Below are positions 57,701 through 64,000 of a stretch of DNA of 64,000 nt, piece after piece. This DNA is from Stentor roeselii (Eukaryota; Ciliophora; Heterotrichea; Heterotrichida; Stentoridae), in NCBI GenBank assembly GCA_006503475.1, contig RSEH01000118.1, positions 78,140 through 142,139 of the forward strand, written 5' to 3'. Made by a program: the position numbers and the translations under genes. Numbering within the stretch: position 1 is the stretch's first letter; every line of letters begins with the position of its first letter. The notes below the pieces were generated by a model that did no database searches, was not told the DNA's origin, and saw only the letters and a program-made list of their open reading frames with translations.

Positions 57701-60700
57701 TATCTTAAAAATACTTCTCAAAAGTCTCGAAAATCTTTTAAATACTCTTGATTCATCAGAAACCGTGCGAAAAGTTCTTGAAAACTCCGAAAAAATAATA
57801 AAAACTTACGAAACCTGCCATTTTGAATCACTTAAAAAAGTATTAAACTCTGAATTATCTTCTTTTTTTTCACGAATCACAGAAAAACTAGTTCAATCAA
57901 CTTGTTCCCGCTCAAATTTTCGGGTTTTAGAGTCTTTTTTGATTTCTTTATTAAAAAACAGTTCTGAAACCAGAGAGATCTTTGAACATTTTTTCAATGA
58001 AAAGGTTTTATCAGAGATGAACGACTTGAAATCCTGTCGAAATTATTTGAGTTTATTAAAAACATTAGTAAAAACCTCAGAAATCCAAGAAAAACATCTG
58101 AAAAGTCTTCATCATTATTTCCAAATTGCCCTTTGCAAGTTAACTGAAGGAGAAGAATACGATGAAAGACTCGACTTTTCACTGAAACTCGAAAAAGCAG
58201 TACTAAAAAAGTTTCCTGAAATTTTACCACCTTCAAATTCCATTCTCTTAACTCACTTCTGTTCACTTCTCGCAGGAAAAAACGAGGACCCATCACAAGT
58301 CCAATGCAAATCATTAAAATCACGTCTTTCAGCAGTTCGCTACACCCTACAACTAATTCAAAGTAATCCTTCATCATCCCAAGATTTAGAGTTATTCCTT
58401 CTAAACATTTTCCAAGAAATTCCATGGAGGTCCTTAAAATCCTGGAATCTTTCCTTTTGCAGCAAATTCAAACATGTTCCCTTCTTAGGTTTAAAGAACT
58501 TATCAAACACTTGCTACATGAATTCCTTATTCCAGCAACTTTTTTTCATTATTCCTTTCAGGTCTACAATATTAAGACAGGACTGTTCATTAACGTCAAG
58601 TATATTCCAAGTAAAGCATTTATTCACAAAGCTCAGTTATTTGAACTCGCCTTCCACCTCTCCTCGGGCCTTCTGTAGAAATTTCTATGATTTTGAAGGA
58701 AGACCTGTGAATATTCGAGAACAAATGGACGTTGATGAGTTCTTTTGTCGACTTCTTGATAGGATTGAAGAGGACTTGAAAGGAAGTCTTGAAGAAGATT
58801 TGATAAAAGACACGTTTTGTTTGTCTTCTTATGTCGAGATGTTAAGTGAATGTTCACATGTGTCTCAAAGGGAAGAAATGATGATTTCTATTCCAATTGA
58901 AGTAAGGAATAAAACTAGTTTAACTGAAGGACTTCTTGCTTTGACTCAAGGAGAAATGATGAGAGGTGAAAACTCGTATTTTTGTGGAGAATGTGGAAAA
59001 AAAGTAAGCAGTTGTCGAAGGACTAGCTTTAAGTCTCTTCCGAATGTCTTGGTTTTCGCTTTAAGACGCTTTGAGTTCAACTATGACCTGATGCAGAGGA
59101 ACAAATTGAATGACTGGTTTCAGTTTGATGATAAACTTGACATGAAACAGTTCACGACTGAGAGTTTGAATAGAAAAAACTTGGCAAATGATGATTATTA
59201 TCTATTTCAACTCACTGGAATTATCATGCACTATGGAAAGGCGGAGCAAGGACATTACTATAGTTATGTTAAAGTCAATGAAAAATGGATCGAGTTCAAT
59301 GATAGTCATGTTTCTTTTGTTGAGGTGCAGGTTGTCAAGGATAGAGCTTTTGGAAGTAAGACTGGAAATGAAGGATCACATTCTGCTTATTTACTTGTTT
59401 ATCAAAGGGAAAAATTCTACAAGTTTAAAGAAAAAGAAAATTTTTCTATTATTCAAAGGAATGATAACCTCGACCTGCCTTATGTGAAAATGAAAAATAA
59501 GGGAATATGGGTGAAAAGACTTATTGTTTCTCAGGAGTTTTTAATTTTTATGGTTAAAGGTATAAAAAAGAAACTTTTTTCGTTGATTCTTGTTGTGGAG
59601 TACTTTTTTACTACCCTTATTAGGGTTGAGAAATGTTTCTATGAAAAATTTCAAGTTTTTAGCTTTTTGTTTAGGAATTTGGATGAATATACGGCCCAAG
59701 CTGTGCTTGGGCTTACTTGCACTGAACAGGGAATGCTTGAATTTATTTTGACTTGCACTGTTTCAGTCTCAAGGTTACTTGTTTGTAAATTGATACAGAA
59801 AAGTATCGGTCTTGTTAAGCCTGATGGTCTTTTAATGTACTTCGAAATACTTGTTAGTTTTTTCAAAAATTTGAAGAGATTTAGCTATACTGCTCAGTAC
59901 TTCGAAGTGCTTTTAGAGTTTTCTTTGGCACTACCTGAATATGCTGAAAAAATGATGGTCTCTGAAGAAGTTGCAAGGTATCTGCTCGACCTAGACAGCC
60001 GAATGCCAGAAAGTTCATCAAAAGACTGCCCTCGTCGTCCAAGGTACCCAGTAAACCCATCAACCGATCAATATCCAAGCAACAAGTCTTCAGCCTTATC
60101 CTTCCTTCAATCCTTCACCTGCAAATCATTGACACCTCTAAACATCCCAAGTCTTTCTCCAACCTTAAAAACCTTTACCCTAAACTCGAACCAAGACCTC
60201 TTAGAACGTCTAATTCAGCAACTTTCAACAAAATCCAGTCAATTCACTTTAAGCAAGTTTTTCCAGACCTTCCTGAAAACAGACCGAAAGTCATCATTGC
60301 TTTTTATCCAGTTCTTATTAAAAGACATTCTACAAAAGTCAAACGAGTTAAAAATGAAAAATTTGTTTATTTTAACTTATTTTTTGAATAACCACAATTA
60401 TCAGAAGGAAATTTTAATGGAAATTCTTCCTTTTTTATTTGACTTGATGCCTGTGACTGATGCGGGTGAATTTGTGTATTTTATTGAGTTTTTAATGAAA
60501 ATTGTTTATTGTGAGGAAAAAGGAGAAGCTTGGGATGTGGTTGATCTGGAAAAAATTCAGAAAATGATGCAGATTGTTTTGGAGTTCATGGATCAGGGGT
60601 ATGAAGGCTTGGAAAATGCTTTAAGTATGTTGCAGAAGTTTCCTAGGATTGATGCTGAAGATGTTGTTTTAGAGAAGGGAATATTTTCTGTTCAGCCTTT

Positions 60701-60869
60701 TGATGGATGTCAGGTTTTCGTTGTTGATGGGAAGAAAATGAAAAAGGTCAGAGCTGTCATTGAAAAGATTGAAGCTAATCATGTCGCTTTGGTTAAGATG
60801 AATTTGAATGGAAGAGAAGAAATCATGATTAAGTCGCTTTTGTATGATGAAATTGAGATGGTGGGTTAA
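54714..60869 (+). CDS. Giant ubiquitin-specific protease (USP9X/USP34-like)
   Basis: 2051 residues in one exon. Residues ~8-65 form a Tudor-knot-like module (NTWVDIKSEDHIWRMAKII, EIEYDAWGSGTF, SPFRTHTSL). Helical ARM/HEAT-type repeats fill most of ~90-1250, with a short ubiquitin-like stretch near ~800-830. The USP catalytic domain spans ~1255-1580: Cys box GLKNLSNTCYMNSLFQQL (Cys1267), zinc ribbon CGECGKKVSSC, and His box GHYYSYV (His1514) followed by FNDSHV (the Asn/Asp of the triad). The C-terminal ~470 residues are helical. The architecture resembles USP9X and USP34, which remove ubiquitin from many substrates. All catalytic residues are present. Confidence 0.93.
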   Translation: MSIFEYCQKNTWVDIKSEDHIWRMAKIIQVHSDHLEIEYDAWGSGTFKVPFNSKRISPFRTHTSLYTGRPESRKENFFSLSEISSQTAKLETLLEKPFVSLTPFELIQFLRGDFSFFIENFIELDCQGHEEIMIQVIRFLEKSLEIISKFFQEFSKVFANFQLLMQNPKKFMNDSNFALASCLDDVADCLEKVLGLSSRCRKLLGKREKDAETLNGFEMVMKNDEFSSVFFHLLEYFLKIEGFSVMDKALDEDNDGLWPPVQYFKCLCLQSFKRFINPLIFADLRMEMLKGLQKRVKVLNDKDFKFLDLDVLKKLMIDDESKDKQIFEGLLELYVKMVKCPYLEKRIKGLNEITGMVNSNQIENEKIAAFLKFHKIIEEILQVRPHEELIKRSAKILKLMSKFHHLEKNHCKVIINFMKNGNLKDIEVGFKILNEIAKHIDETLQLFIYDHLLLFPPDHQNLQLLTNFTLKSRNFSILIKIENFLLKNMEDGSNFPFFKQCIKSLENLYTSPEAASLSSCYLESLPSKFSSLLSIPQHIQVSLSMLKRLSKSELQDFCTSWKLKRLIINNIMLYMKSDTPGLNFCHKDQLAFRFKLLEFISVKTEYNVALRTSEISKLWEIFVRSSKSDFQAFLTHLSVGTFKGPLVQDCSKIFNNFFLDSKKFNISACSVREFTAFKKFFIKSNLGKSLKMTENGKFSCVVHEKILGIEKIFEAFLESSDEVYEKVKKVLFRIFRVFEEEDDAERIFFKNFEKFIEKVDVEEKHSVQRALQFFYLLLDLPHQALEDSKYYILVEGERKKVYLSHRPTVRVIRKKISETLEIPLNLVAFKIDQTLFNHLNDFQMLKLKKAKRIEYVLEESNLFEIDSAQMMAKSEKLLHLVFEILMKNQQFLDITWEFAKHLKVGQQFTLNLKNLNENLEFPEDPHMFLHTLTEVLRYSNNQDWLSALNSSPIQEKILNYIINCKKNPENHLSSNQEALIIQILTYLTLPKTHSENILKILLKSLENLLNTLDSSETVRKVLENSEKIIKTYETCHFESLKKVLNSELSSFFSRITEKLVQSTCSRSNFRVLESFLISLLKNSSETREIFEHFFNEKVLSEMNDLKSCRNYLSLLKTLVKTSEIQEKHLKSLHHYFQIALCKLTEGEEYDERLDFSLKLEKAVLKKFPEILPPSNSILLTHFCSLLAGKNEDPSQVQCKSLKSRLSAVRYTLQLIQSNPSSSQDLELFLLNIFQEIPWRSLKSWNLSFCSKFKHVPFLGLKNLSNTCYMNSLFQQLFFIIPFRSTILRQDCSLTSSIFQVKHLFTKLSYLNSPSTSPRAFCRNFYDFEGRPVNIREQMDVDEFFCRLLDRIEEDLKGSLEEDLIKDTFCLSSYVEMLSECSHVSQREEMMISIPIEVRNKTSLTEGLLALTQGEMMRGENSYFCGECGKKVSSCRRTSFKSLPNVLVFALRRFEFNYDLMQRNKLNDWFQFDDKLDMKQFTTESLNRKNLANDDYYLFQLTGIIMHYGKAEQGHYYSYVKVNEKWIEFNDSHVSFVEVQVVKDRAFGSKTGNEGSHSAYLLVYQREKFYKFKEKENFSIIQRNDNLDLPYVKMKNKGIWVKRLIVSQEFLIFMVKGIKKKLFSLILVVEYFFTTLIRVEKCFYEKFQVFSFLFRNLDEYTAQAVLGLTCTEQGMLEFILTCTVSVSRLLVCKLIQKSIGLVKPDGLLMYFEILVSFFKNLKRFSYTAQYFEVLLEFSLALPEYAEKMMVSEEVARYLLDLDSRMPESSSKDCPRRPRYPVNPSTDQYPSNKSSALSFLQSFTCKSLTPLNIPSLSPTLKTFTLNSNQDLLERLIQQLSTKSSQFTLSKFFQTFLKTDRKSSLLFIQFLLKDILQKSNELKMKNLFILTYFLNNHNYQKEILMEILPFLFDLMPVTDAGEFVYFIEFLMKIVYCEEKGEAWDVVDLEKIQKMMQIVLEFMDQGYEGLENALSMLQKFPRIDAEDVVLEKGIFSVQPFDGCQVFVVDGKKMKKVRAVIEKIEANHVALVKMNLNGREEIMIKSLLYDEIEMVG

Positions 60870-60946
60870 AGGTTAATGGTTAATCGTTTTAATTACTTGA
60901 ATATCTTCGCTACTTTTATACTTACCTTAACCTTCTAAAGACTTAG

Positions 60947-61681
60947 CTAAAATAGTAAACATCCACAAGAACTCGCTTTTGTATCTCGCATCGCAGAGGT
61001 TAACTTCTTCTTAAGTTCTTCATTTTCCGCTTTTAACCTGCTCAACTCATCCGAGGCATTCAAGAGTTTCTTAATTTCCAAGTCCTTACTCTCCAAATCA
61101 CGAGAAAACCTTTCAACTTTCGCCTTCTCCTCAAAAAGTTCCTTATTTACTTTCTGGGTGATTTCATCAGTCATCATTCGACTTTCCCTATCAATCTGTT
61201 CAATTTTTCTTCCAAGTTTCTCAATTTCCAAGTCTTTTTCCCCAACACGATTTTCCATTTCACTAACTTTTTCTTCCAATTCTTTTCTTCTTCCAATTTC
61301 CGCAATTCTTAAATCAGTTTCATTTTCAAGACTTTTTCGAAGATTTTCCAAAATAAGCTAATTTTTTCTTACATTTTTTTCATCACTTTCACAGTTGTTG
61401 CAGAATCTTTCATTACTTTGAGAGGTTTGATTGAAACAACTGATTGAAGAGCAGTTAAGACAGACAGCATTATGACAAAAACAACAAGAAAACTTCTCAA
61501 ATGATCCTTCAGAAGACTCGAAGTTAGTTTTGCAAACAGAGCAAGTTGTTTGAATGCTGCTGAAAGTGCGAGTGCTATTTGTTGACTTGAAACTTCCTCC
61601 ATTTCTAGAATAAAAACTTGCGGCTCTTGGGTTTGGATTGGCTTCTGGGTAGAGAAAGTTTGAAAAGCTGTCATCATTCAT
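60947..61681 (-). CDS. FYVE-like zinc finger plus coiled coil with C-terminal CaaX box (one 15-nt intron)
   Basis: Exons 61373-61681 and 60947-61357 join to 239 residues. Eight cysteines in four pairs (C47-C50, C66-C69, C74-C77, C94-C97) give a FYVE-type cross-brace zinc finger, though the basic R(R/K)HHCR phosphoinositide motif is absent (FEKFSCCFCHNAVCLNC instead). A continuous coiled coil covers ~104-228. The last residues are CGCLLF: Cys-Leu-Leu-Phe fits a CaaX box, with Phe favouring geranylgeranylation, and the Cys two before it could be palmitoylated. So it is probably a membrane-tethered coiled-coil tether. The two exons share one frame, with a TAG inside the intron. Confidence 0.85.
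61358..61372 (-). other. 15-nt spliceosomal intron (FYVE-like gene)
   Basis: On the coding strand GTAAGAAAAAATTAG, phase 0; retention ends at its TAG. A at position 10. Joins ESDEKN to LILENLRKS at the start of the coiled coil. Confidence 0.85.
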
Positions 61682-61710
61682 TTTCAGGTTATAATAGGAT
61701 GTTAGGATGA

Positions 61711-62007
61711 CTAGTCTGATTTATATTTATTCAACTCTTCTGTTAGTTCTGCCTTTTCTCGCTCTAAGTAAACGTTTCTTTCTTTTTCAGCTTCGTACTC
61801 GGAACGTAGGGTCTCGACGTCGATGTCTGCAGGGCTGCCAAGGTACTTTTTGACGAAGCTTTTTAAAAATTACTCAATTGCGTTGGAAGGCTTTTCTGGT
61901 TCCTCGTAGAGACCGACTAGAACTCTTGTCAGTTGGTCTATGACTCCGCTTTTTTCGAGATATTTTCGAAATTCTTCCTTTTTTGAGTCGGTTGTTTGAA
62001 AGCTCAT
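61711..62007 (-). CDS. MYCBP: MYCBP (AMY-1)-like protein (one 15-nt intron)
   Basis: Exons 61874-62007 and 61711-61858 join to 93 residues. MSFQTTDSKKEEFRKYLEKS, then GVIDQLTRVLVGLYEEPEKP and SNAIDFVKKYLGSPADID align along the whole length with C-Myc-binding protein (AMY-1: same YLEKSGV...LVALYEEPEKP core), followed by a C-terminal coiled coil. In flagella the homologue FAP174 sits in the central-pair C2a projection and binds A-kinase anchors, which fits a ciliate. The gene is invisible as a single open frame because the intron holds a stop. It lies 29 bp upstream of the FYVE-like gene on the same strand. Confidence 0.92.
61859..61873 (-). other. 15-nt spliceosomal intron (MYCBP gene)
   Basis: On the coding strand GTAATTTTTAAAAAG, splitting GA|C. 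Retention gives TAA. A at position 10. Removal restores AIDFVKKYLG, the conserved helix. Confidence 0.92.
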
Positions 62008-62236
62008 ATTTATTACCATGGGAATAGTTGGATTGATGGAGGTTTAGTGAAAGAGGGTTAAGGAATGTAAGGAATTTAATGATTTTAAGATAATTACTGC
62101 AGGCGAAGTGATCTTGAAGAATAAATAAAGGTGAAATGTTCTTAAATAAAAAACATTTCATTGAATATGACAAAATTATCACCCTGTTATATATTAATAC
62201 AAATTTGATATATTCTCTCGTCAGTACTCAGCAAAA

Positions 62237-63022
62237 ATGGAAATCTTGAAAGGAACTCTTGACTTTTACCGTTGTCTTCACATCAAACAACCCTCTCTTC
62301 CTGTTCCCTTCGAGTCGATCCTATCCTCCTCAATCTCTGAATGGCGATCAGAAAAGTTAAAAGCAGTCTGGTTGACGATCCCTACATCTCAACTAGAGCT
62401 TTCAGGAATAGCTCAAAAGTTAGGATTTTACCCTCACCACGTGAATTCCACAGGTCTTCAAATGGCTTTATGGCTGGAAAATCGCGCGAATTCCCTTCCA
62501 GACTACTCAACTCACTACGTGGGAGTAGGCGGGGTAGTTTTTAATGAGAACTCTGAAATCTTGTTGGTGAAAAACAGGTATTCAGGAATTGGAGTTTATA
62601 ATTGGAGAGTCCCTGGAGGACTTGTTGAAGCTAATGAGACTATTCTTGATGGAGCCTCTCGAGAACTCAGGGAAGAGACTCGCATTGAAACTCGTCCTGT
62701 TGGCATTATTGGGTTTAGGGAAAAGAAAAATTATCAGTTTGAAAGACCTGATATTTATTTTTTAGCACTTTTGCAACCTCTTAACTTTCAGTTTGTTTTA
62801 GACCCAGAGGAAATCACTGATTGTGAATGGAAAAACTTTCAGGAGTGGATTGATGAAGATTTGCCTGGAGATGCTAGAGTTATGTTGAGGAACTTGTATA
62901 GTGATCGCAGTGTTAAACCTTTTGAGTTCTTTCAAAGGATTTGTTTGAGGTACTCGGAAATGGAATATCGTAGTCCGAATTATAATGCGATACATTATTA
63001 TCATTTGAATATGAATAATTAG
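62237..63022 (+). CDS. Nudix hydrolase (NUDT6-like)
   Basis: 261 residues. An N-terminal ~90-residue pre-Nudix domain (LDFYRCLHIKQPS, then KAVWLTIPTSQLELSGIAQKLGF YPHHV in two pieces) precedes the Nudix fold at ~93-225. The Nudix box GX5EX7REUXEEXGU runs from Gly128: GLVEANE, seven residues, RELREETRI. The Gly near its end is replaced by Arg149; the metal-binding Glu residues (143, 146, 147) are intact. The pre-Nudix region and HHVNSTGLQMALWL recall NUDT6 and plant NUDX-type proteins. It probably hydrolyses a nucleoside diphosphate derivative; the substrate is unknown. Its stop is 2 bp from the end of the convergent MORN gene. Confidence 0.9.
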   Translation: MEILKGTLDFYRCLHIKQPSLPVPFESILSSSISEWRSEKLKAVWLTIPTSQLELSGIAQKLGFYPHHVNSTGLQMALWLENRANSLPDYSTHYVGVGGVVFNENSEILLVKNRYSGIGVYNWRVPGGLVEANETILDGASRELREETRIETRPVGIIGFREKKNYQFERPDIYFLALLQPLNFQFVLDPEEITDCEWKNFQEWIDEDLPGDARVMLRNLYSDRSVKPFEFFQRICLRYSEMEYRSPNYNAIHYYHLNMNN

Positions 63023-63024
63023 CA

Positions 63025-64000
63025 TTAATTTACGATTTCATCATGATTCCAAAACCCATCAAAAACAACATCTCCAGTTCCAATATCTTTTAAAATTCCC
63101 TCGCCACTTTTAACATCATCCATCCATTCACCCTCATATCTTTTCCCAGTAGTGAAATAATTCATGTTTCCCCTTCCAGCTCTTTTTCCATTTTCCCAAT
63201 TACCTTCATAAACATCTCCATTCTGATAAACCATTCTTCCAAGGCCATCAATAATTCCATCACAAAATTCTCCCTGAAAGACTTTTCCATTATTCCACTT
63301 CATTCTTCCATTTCCATGCGGAGTTAAATTTACAAGACAGCCTTCATAAGTCCTTCCATCAGAATATTGGATAAAGGCTTGTCCATTCATGTTTCCTCGG
63401 TAAAACCTTGCATGAACTGTCATGTTTCTTTTGAATAACTTGAAAAGACCTTCAAGTTTATCGTCAATCCAAGTTCCTTGGTAAATTTCGCCATTTTTAA
63501 AGATAAGCTGACCTTGGTTTCTTCTGTCTTGGCTAAAAGTGCCCTTAAAAACCAACCCTCCAGGCCAGGTCATTTGCCCATGTCCATGTCTTTTGTTATC
63601 TCTAAAGCTTCCAATATACTCCCCGATTGATTCACCTAGACCTGCAACTGTCTTATGAACATCATTATAAATCATTTTTCCTATTCCTGAACGTTTTCCA
63701 TCTTTAAAAGTCCCAAAAAAAGTCCCAAAAGTTCCATATTTCGCAATTCCAGCTCCATTTAACCTTCCAGCAACAAATTTTCCATCTTCCACCTTTTTCT
63801 GTAGTATATTTTCCAGAACCTTTGCAGGAATCGCAATAAAAATCGAGTGATTCTGAGAAAATTGTGAAATATCCAAAGAAAATCCCTGCAAAATATTCTG
63901 AATTTCAATATTTTTAAAAAATTCCTCACTTTTTTTCACTTTTATTTCAGGAAAACCAAAAGTTTTAACGATTAAAACACCAGGACCATCTGTATAATCA
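63025..64000 (-). CDS. MORN-repeat protein (5' part beyond the window end)
   Basis: The frame runs from the window edge leftward to TAA at 63025, giving about 325 residues; the start is outside, because no ATG-bounded start is needed and the frame stays open to base 64000. A GTG at 63939 is not a start. From about residue 85 of the visible part there are about eight MORN repeats: YGTFFGTFKDGKRSG, GEYIGSFRDNKRHGHGQM, YQGTWIDDKLEG, YEGCLVNLTPHGNGRM, FQGEFCDGIIDGLGRM, YEGNWENGKRAGRGNM and YEGEWMDDVKSGEG. MORN proteins bind membranes or cytoskeleton and are common in basal bodies and cilia. Confidence 0.9.
   Translation of the reverse strand, partial: DYTDGPGVLIVKTFGFPEIKVKKSEEFFKNIEIQNILQGFSLDISQFSQNHSIFIAIPAKVLENILQKKVEDGKFVAGRLNGAGIAKYGTFGTFFGTFKDGKRSGIGKMIYNDVHKTVAGLGESIGEYIGSFRDNKRHGHGQMTWPGGLVFKGTFSQDRRNQGQLIFKNGEIYQGTWIDDKLEGLFKLFKRNMTVHARFYRGNMNGQAFIQYSDGRTYEGCLVNLTPHGNGRMKWNNGKVFQGEFCDGIIDGLGRMVYQNGDVYEGNWENGKRAGRGNMNYFTTGKRYEGEWMDDVKSGEGILKDIGTGDVVFDGFWNHDEIVN

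Overview
The window looks like macronuclear-type DNA of a heterotrich ciliate, most like Stentor. Three things point there. First, at least seven spliceosomal introns are exactly 15 nt long (GT...AG) and interrupt recognisable genes. Second, the standard genetic code is used: TAA and TAG are the usual stops, TGA ends two genes, and no in-frame TGA occurs even in a 4029-codon gene. Third, gene content is rich in cilia and axoneme families, in AT-rich, densely packed DNA with many head-to-head and tail-to-tail neighbours a few bases apart. No rRNA, tRNA, CRISPR array, telomere or transposable element was recognised.

Layout. 0-9.8 kb: the start of a leftward gene with a GRDTYI motif, a coiled-coil protein, a secreted Cys-rich protein, an unknown protein, a short VPS13-like chorein protein, an LRR-ankyrin protein, and a divergent secreted LamG-like lectin. 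9.9-26.7 kb: an LRR protein, a multi-span membrane protein divergent from a 12-kb intron-free inner-arm axonemal dynein heavy chain, then COP9 signalosome subunit 1. 26.7-37.7 kb: a C2H2 zinc-finger frame without ATG, an STPG/SHIPPO protein, a Kelch protein, a four-span membrane protein, a SEC14-like protein, a possible JHY-like protein, an ArfGAP lacking its arginine finger, a zinc/coiled-coil/Kelch protein, and the proteasome ATPase Rpt4. 37.7-48.6 kb: POLD2, a short-chain dehydrogenase, PWP1, FAM136A, a CK1-like kinase, a SET-domain protein, a PH-kinase, a secreted protein and a LITAF protein. 48.6-51.1 kb: the largest gene-free stretch, ending in a 183-nt run without a single G. 51.1-64 kb: an FHA/RING-CH protein, an unknown protein, gamma-glutamyl hydrolase, a giant ubiquitin protease, a FYVE-like coiled-coil protein with a CaaX end, MYCBP, a Nudix hydrolase and a MORN-repeat protein cut by the window end.

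How the genes fit together. A cilia theme recurs: dynein, STPG, MORN, MYCBP (a central-pair and A-kinase-anchor protein in flagella) and possibly JHY. A ubiquitin/proteasome theme also recurs: Rpt4, CSN1, USP and RING-CH. There is no operon logic; these are single eukaryotic genes.

The most unusual signal is compositional. On the coding strand, 5' flanks are G-poor and C/A-rich, while 3' flanks are C-poor and G/T-rich. Inside long genes the same gradient seems to repeat as a sawtooth, with abrupt jumps from T-ending to C-ending synonymous codons. Hand counts support several of these jumps, but the pattern was read by eye and needs a computed skew plot.
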